Of a stretch of DNA of 64,000 nucleotides, positions 60,961 to 64,000 are shown piece after piece. Each line of letters opens with the position of its first letter. Position 1 is the stretch's first letter. A program made the translations under genes and the position numbers. The stretch comes from Flavobacterium beibuense F44-8 (GTDB taxonomy: Bacteria; Bacteroidota; Bacteroidia; Flavobacteriales; Flavobacteriaceae), in contig NZ_JRLV01000001.1 in the NCBI RefSeq assembly GCF_000769915.1, forward strand, positions 248,001-312,000, read 5' to 3'. The notes beneath the pieces were generated by a model. It was not told the origin of the DNA and ran no database searches. It saw only the letters and a list, made by a program, of their open reading frames with translations.

Positions 60961-61190
60961 AACAATAGTTTTTTTGATTTGTATACTGCAATTTCGCTTT
61001 TATAAATCATAATTTTCGCTAACCATTTACTAATTAATACTTAAAGTTTTTGTTGTAATGGGTTAGTTAACAATAAGGTAAATTTATATGTAACGTATAG
61101 TGGTAATAATGTAAAATCTGTTACGTTTGTATTAATGTGTATGTGCTACCAAAAGATGTAGTGAAGAAATTTGTAATTTTAGGGAAGGAT

Positions 61191-61451
61191 ATGAAGCTGA
61201 ACGAATACAAACAACTAACTGAAGAAAAGCAGTATGATATACTTTGGGATAAAGGTGTTTTAATAGATGCCTGTATGCAGGGAAAAGTAAAAAAACTGCT
61301 TTATGCCATAGACAATTTTTTTGTTGAACTGTGGTGTGATATTTTTTCTAATAAAGTGCTGTGGAAACTAAGTTTTAAGCAGGGTAGGCTTTTGGAAAAA
61401 TATCTTGATAAATACCCTTTTGAATTTAATGATAATATAGAAAAGGAATAA
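61191..61451 (+). CDS. Hypothetical protein
   Basis: 86 aa from ATG 61191 (MKLNEYKQLTEEKQYDILWDKGV); the frame is open to 61137. Helical, soluble: LLYAIDNFFVELWCDIFSNKVLWKLSF then GRLLEKYLDKYPFEF. No family recognised. Confidence 0.6.
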   Translation: MKLNEYKQLTEEKQYDILWDKGVLIDACMQGKVKKLLYAIDNFFVELWCDIFSNKVLWKLSFKQGRLLEKYLDKYPFEFNDNIEKE

Positions 61452-61497
61452 GTTTCTTGTATTGCATTTTTTTTAACGGTATACTATTTGCTTAATA

Positions 61498-62151
61498 ATG
61501 AGTATGAATTTATTATATGTTATTAAGCGTGTTAAGCCTTCGTTTAAGGAAATAAGGAAAGAAGCAGATGTACTAAGGCTTTCTTCTCCCTGGTATTCGC
61601 CGGAAAAACATTCAAGGGTTTACGCAAAGAAAATCCGGAATAAATATACTTCGATAGGGGTGGTAGCTTCACTTCCCGGAATCATACCGGGGTTGGGTAC
61701 AGCAGCTCAGGTAGCTGTAGAGGCGGGCTCTGTATCTACAGATGTTTTATTTATGCTGAGGTGGATGGCTAACGTTTGCTATGCTGTAGCCTATATTCAT
61801 GGTAGTGATATAGAGGAAAATTTTGATTTGGAATTTACTATTGTCTTGGGGTTATGGTCGGGTGTTATTTCTGAAGAGGAAATAAAACAGGTGAGACAGG
61901 CTGAACTTACTGTTGCTCATTTTGATAACCACATGTCTCAAAGAATTAAAAACCGTATGAATCAAAAAATAGGTACAGAGCTGGTAGCTAAATACGGGCC
62001 TAAATATGCAGGTACGTCAATGGGTAAGCTAATTCCCTTCGGAATAGGAGCTGCAATTGGCGGTGCTTTTAATTACACCACCATGCAGCGATTTAATACT
62101 ATAGTATATAATTATTTTACAGGTACAGCTTTATCTGTTAGCCAGTTATAA
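61498..62151 (+). CDS. EcsC-like family protein
   Basis: 217 aa. Conserved-looking hydrophobic segments VVASLPGIIPGLGTAAQVAVEAG and GKLIPFGIGAAIGGAFNYTTMQRF resemble the EcsC family. They may be membrane-associated helices. Role unknown. Its last 40 nt overlap the convergent kinase gene. Confidence 0.6.
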   Translation: MSMNLLYVIKRVKPSFKEIRKEADVLRLSSPWYSPEKHSRVYAKKIRNKYTSIGVVASLPGIIPGLGTAAQVAVEAGSVSTDVLFMLRWMANVCYAVAYIHGSDIEENFDLEFTIVLGLWSGVISEEEIKQVRQAELTVAHFDNHMSQRIKNRMNQKIGTELVAKYGPKYAGTSMGKLIPFGIGAAIGGAFNYTTMQRFNTIVYNYFTGTALSVSQL

Positions 62152-63059
62152 AGTCGTTTAGCATCTTCGGTTTTAAATAGCCCTGTTCCCGGGTTCATGG
62201 TAGCGGCAGTACCACAGGCAACTCCCATGCATGCCATTTGTGTAGCAGTTCCGTTTTGTGCAATTATAGAAACCATACCGGCAACCATACTGTCTCCGGC
62301 TCCCACTGTACTCAGTTTTCTAACCGAAGGGGCAGGCACATGTAAACATTCGTCTTTAGTAACCATATAAGCTCCCTGTGGTCCCATAGAAACTACTATC
62401 ATTTCGGCTTTTCCTTCCTCAATAAGTTTTTTGGCTGCATCATCGGCGCTTTCGTTATCTAGGTTTTCAATGCCTGTAAGGCGGCTCAATTCGCCTAAGT
62501 TTGGTTTTAAAAGGTAAACACCTTCTTTAAGTATTTCGGTTAAAGCATCTCCCGATGTATCGGCAACTACCTTAGCATTGTTCTCTTTGGCAATTGCGGT
62601 TATTTTTCTTAGTATATCAGGATTGGTTTCAGGAGGTAAGCTTCCGCTTATTACAACTATTTCGGGAAACGGACTGTAGTTGGCTATTGTTTCAAAAATG
62701 TTGTTAATTTCTTGCTGAGTTAGCGGTTCTCCCGGCATCCCAAAACGGTACTGTTCGTTGCTGTTGGTATCTACAACCGTAAAGTTTTCACGGGTTTCTC
62801 CTTTTGTTTTTACCGGTAGTATGTCTACATGCTCTTTGGTAAGTAGGTTTTCAAGCAGTTCACCTGTACGTCCGCCAGACGTAAATAATGCGGTTGAGTT
62901 GATATCAAGGCGTACCAGCCCGCGTGACACGTTTATACCTCCGCCTCCCGGTTCGTATTTTGGAGGGGCACAACGCAGCTTTTTTTCGGGTTTAATATTT
63001 TGTACCTCACTGCTTTTATCTACAGTAGGGTTTAGGGTAATAGTAAGTACTTTCATCAA
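62112..63059 (-). CDS. 1-phosphofructokinase family hexose kinase (PfkB superfamily)
   Basis: 315 aa. N-terminal TITLNPTVDKSSEVQNI, the GGGGINVSRGLVRL motif near residue 37 and C-terminal GAGDSMVAG near 253, whose Asp is the catalytic base. These are PfkB/FruK/LacC hallmarks. It phosphorylates fructose-1-P, tagatose-6-P or fructose-6-P. No PTS genes nearby, so a 6-phosphofructokinase-II-type role is equally possible. Confidence 0.9.
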   Translation of the reverse strand: MMKVLTITLNPTVDKSSEVQNIKPEKKLRCAPPKYEPGGGGINVSRGLVRLDINSTALFTSGGRTGELLENLLTKEHVDILPVKTKGETRENFTVVDTNSNEQYRFGMPGEPLTQQEINNIFETIANYSPFPEIVVISGSLPPETNPDILRKITAIAKENNAKVVADTSGDALTEILKEGVYLLKPNLGELSRLTGIENLDNESADDAAKKLIEEGKAEMIVVSMGPQGAYMVTKDECLHVPAPSVRKLSTVGAGDSMVAGMVSIIAQNGTATQMACMGVACGTAATMNPGTGLFKTEDAKRLYNWLTDKAVPVK

Positions 63060-63167
63060 GGTATAGCTTATTATTTTAGATAAGGGCTAAATTACCAAAA
63101 TGATTATTTAATGCAAGTGATTGCAGTAATTTGTAATAATAAAAAAATGGAAGGTGTGTGGGAAGGG

Positions 63168-63467
63168 TTATCTTAGAAAACGTTCTAAGATGGTGTACTC
63201 GTTACTTAGCTCTATGTAGTAACAGTCTTGTGGAATCTCAACATCAAATTTTGAGATTTGCTTATCAGTGAAGCCTCTTTGTTTTAGTTCTTCATGGGTG
63301 TGCAGTAAAACGGGTTCGTCGCCTACATAGTATAGGTTGGCGTCATTTCGGCTAATTTCTTTAACCTTACCGGATATACCATAGTCCATAGAATTATAAA
63401 ACAAATCTTTTTCAAGCTCTTCCTCAGATAGCTCATTAATCCACGCTTTAAGGTCTTTTAGCTTCAT
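63168..63467 (-). CDS. Hypothetical protein
   Basis: 99 aa, acidic (LKDLKAWINELSEEELEKDLFYNSMDYGISGKV), soluble, no motif recognised. Spaced 108 bp from the kinase gene in the same direction. Confidence 0.6.
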   Translation of the reverse strand: MKLKDLKAWINELSEEELEKDLFYNSMDYGISGKVKEISRNDANLYYVGDEPVLLHTHEELKQRGFTDKQISKFDVEIPQDCYYIELSNEYTILERFLR

Positions 63468-63895
63468 ACGCTGTGTAATTTTTAAGCTTAGCCGTGGGGG
63501 ACTAAAGTTTGTTTGTAAACATTAAAGTTCGGGGTAAAACTATTAAAAATTTGTTAATTTTTTATTAATTAAAGCAAATTTTATGTGATTAAATTTACTA
63601 TGGGGTTATGAAATTATACTTCTAAAAGTTAAATTAATGATATTATTGCTTGTTTTGAGGAGTTTTTGATGTGATTTTGGCAGGTATTTGGATGATTTTC
63701 TTTGTAAACGGTAAGTTGTGTAATTCAGGTGAATAGCTGCTGTATTTTTAGTGTTTTCATAATAAAGGCTGTATTTTACTAAAGAATTAAGGCAATTAAG
63801 ATAAGGTTAAATAAGGCTTATTATTCAATAAACCTTTTGCTTAAGCGTTATATTAGTACACAAAATACTAAGCCTTTAAAAGTAAGGGATATTAA
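63468..63895. other. Noncoding A/T-rich stretch
   Basis: 428 bp with no credible ORF, no strong hairpin and no clear promoter. It is the leader shared by the divergent 99-aa gene and the gene at the right edge. Confidence 0.5.
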
Positions 63896-64000
63896 ATGAG
63901 GAAATTAGATGTTAAACACACAGCATACCATGTTTTGGTTGCTGTTTATTTTTTATGGGTAATAGTAATAGGCATACTGGTAGCTATGGCTATGTATAAC
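63896..64000 (+). CDS. N-terminus of a membrane protein, cut by the right edge
   Basis: ATG at 63896 opens 35 codons ending in a TM helix (HVLVAVYFLWVIVIGILVAMAMY). The frame is open to the end of the window. Confidence 0.45.
   Translation, partial: MRKLDVKHTAYHVLVAVYFLWVIVIGILVAMAMYN

Noticed and set aside
1..64000. CRISPR arrays
   Set aside because: No regularly spaced repeats of 25-40 bp and no cas-like genes were seen. The GATGATT run is a simple tandem repeat.

Overview
The window is chromosomal DNA of a Flavobacterium-like member of the Bacteroidota. Evidence: low GC; promoters of the TTG-N18/19-TAnnTTTG type read directly in front of several genes; lipoproteins and secreted proteins typical of the phylum; a type IX secretion sorting tail; DUF2807, START-like and DUF4870 families; few Shine-Dalgarno sites.

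Chromosomal left arm (1-33.6 kb). It starts with a frameshifted Na/phosphate symporter fragment. Then come an SDR oxidoreductase with an AraC regulator, a TlpA-type thioredoxin lipoprotein, a phosphotransferase and a DinB protein. Next is a tRNA-Pro locus whose 3' half and terminator are duplicated around a GIY-YIG nuclease gene. It continues with trxB, a PadR/PspC/DUF2807 envelope cluster, grpE-dnaJ, ribD, prmC, a MacB-like permease, hisS, recQ-fmt, an HU gene, yqgE/algH and a class IV aminotransferase. Three small paralogous proteins of about 75 aa lie between 23.8 and 26.2 kb.

Integrated element (33,632-57,003, about 23.3 kb). It is inserted in the 3' end of a tRNA-Met gene and bounded by a perfect 44-bp direct repeat. 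The integrase gene lies just inside the left end. Next to it is a Dam-type methylase/restriction endonuclease pair, and an XRE repressor faces a leftward early promoter near the right end. Between them almost every gene reads leftward: small early genes, a likely replication protein, then a block of probable virion and lysis genes. These include a transglutaminase-like protease, several single-TM proteins with Lys/Pro-rich tails, beta-rich capsid candidates, two TM-anchored annexin-like proteins, a lysozyme-like protein, an M23 endopeptidase, a unimolecular-spanin-like lipoprotein, and an ArdC-like/RecA-like fusion. I see no terminase, portal, tail, relaxase or conjugation gene. My best reading is a temperate, tailless, possibly membrane-containing virus of an undescribed or poorly described kind.

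Two sequence-wide signals support the unity of the element. A palindrome with core CGTTGCAACG occurs at least six times inside it and nowhere else that I saw, usually 40-60 bp upstream of a gene start. GATC is strongly depleted in the viral genes (about 4 in 21 kb by eye) but not in the restriction-modification cassette or the chromosome.

Chromosomal right arm (57.0-64 kb). It holds the displaced tRNA terminator, a 1022-aa T9SS-exported repeat protein, small hypothetical genes, an EcsC-like protein, a 1-phosphofructokinase-type kinase and the start of a membrane protein at the right edge.
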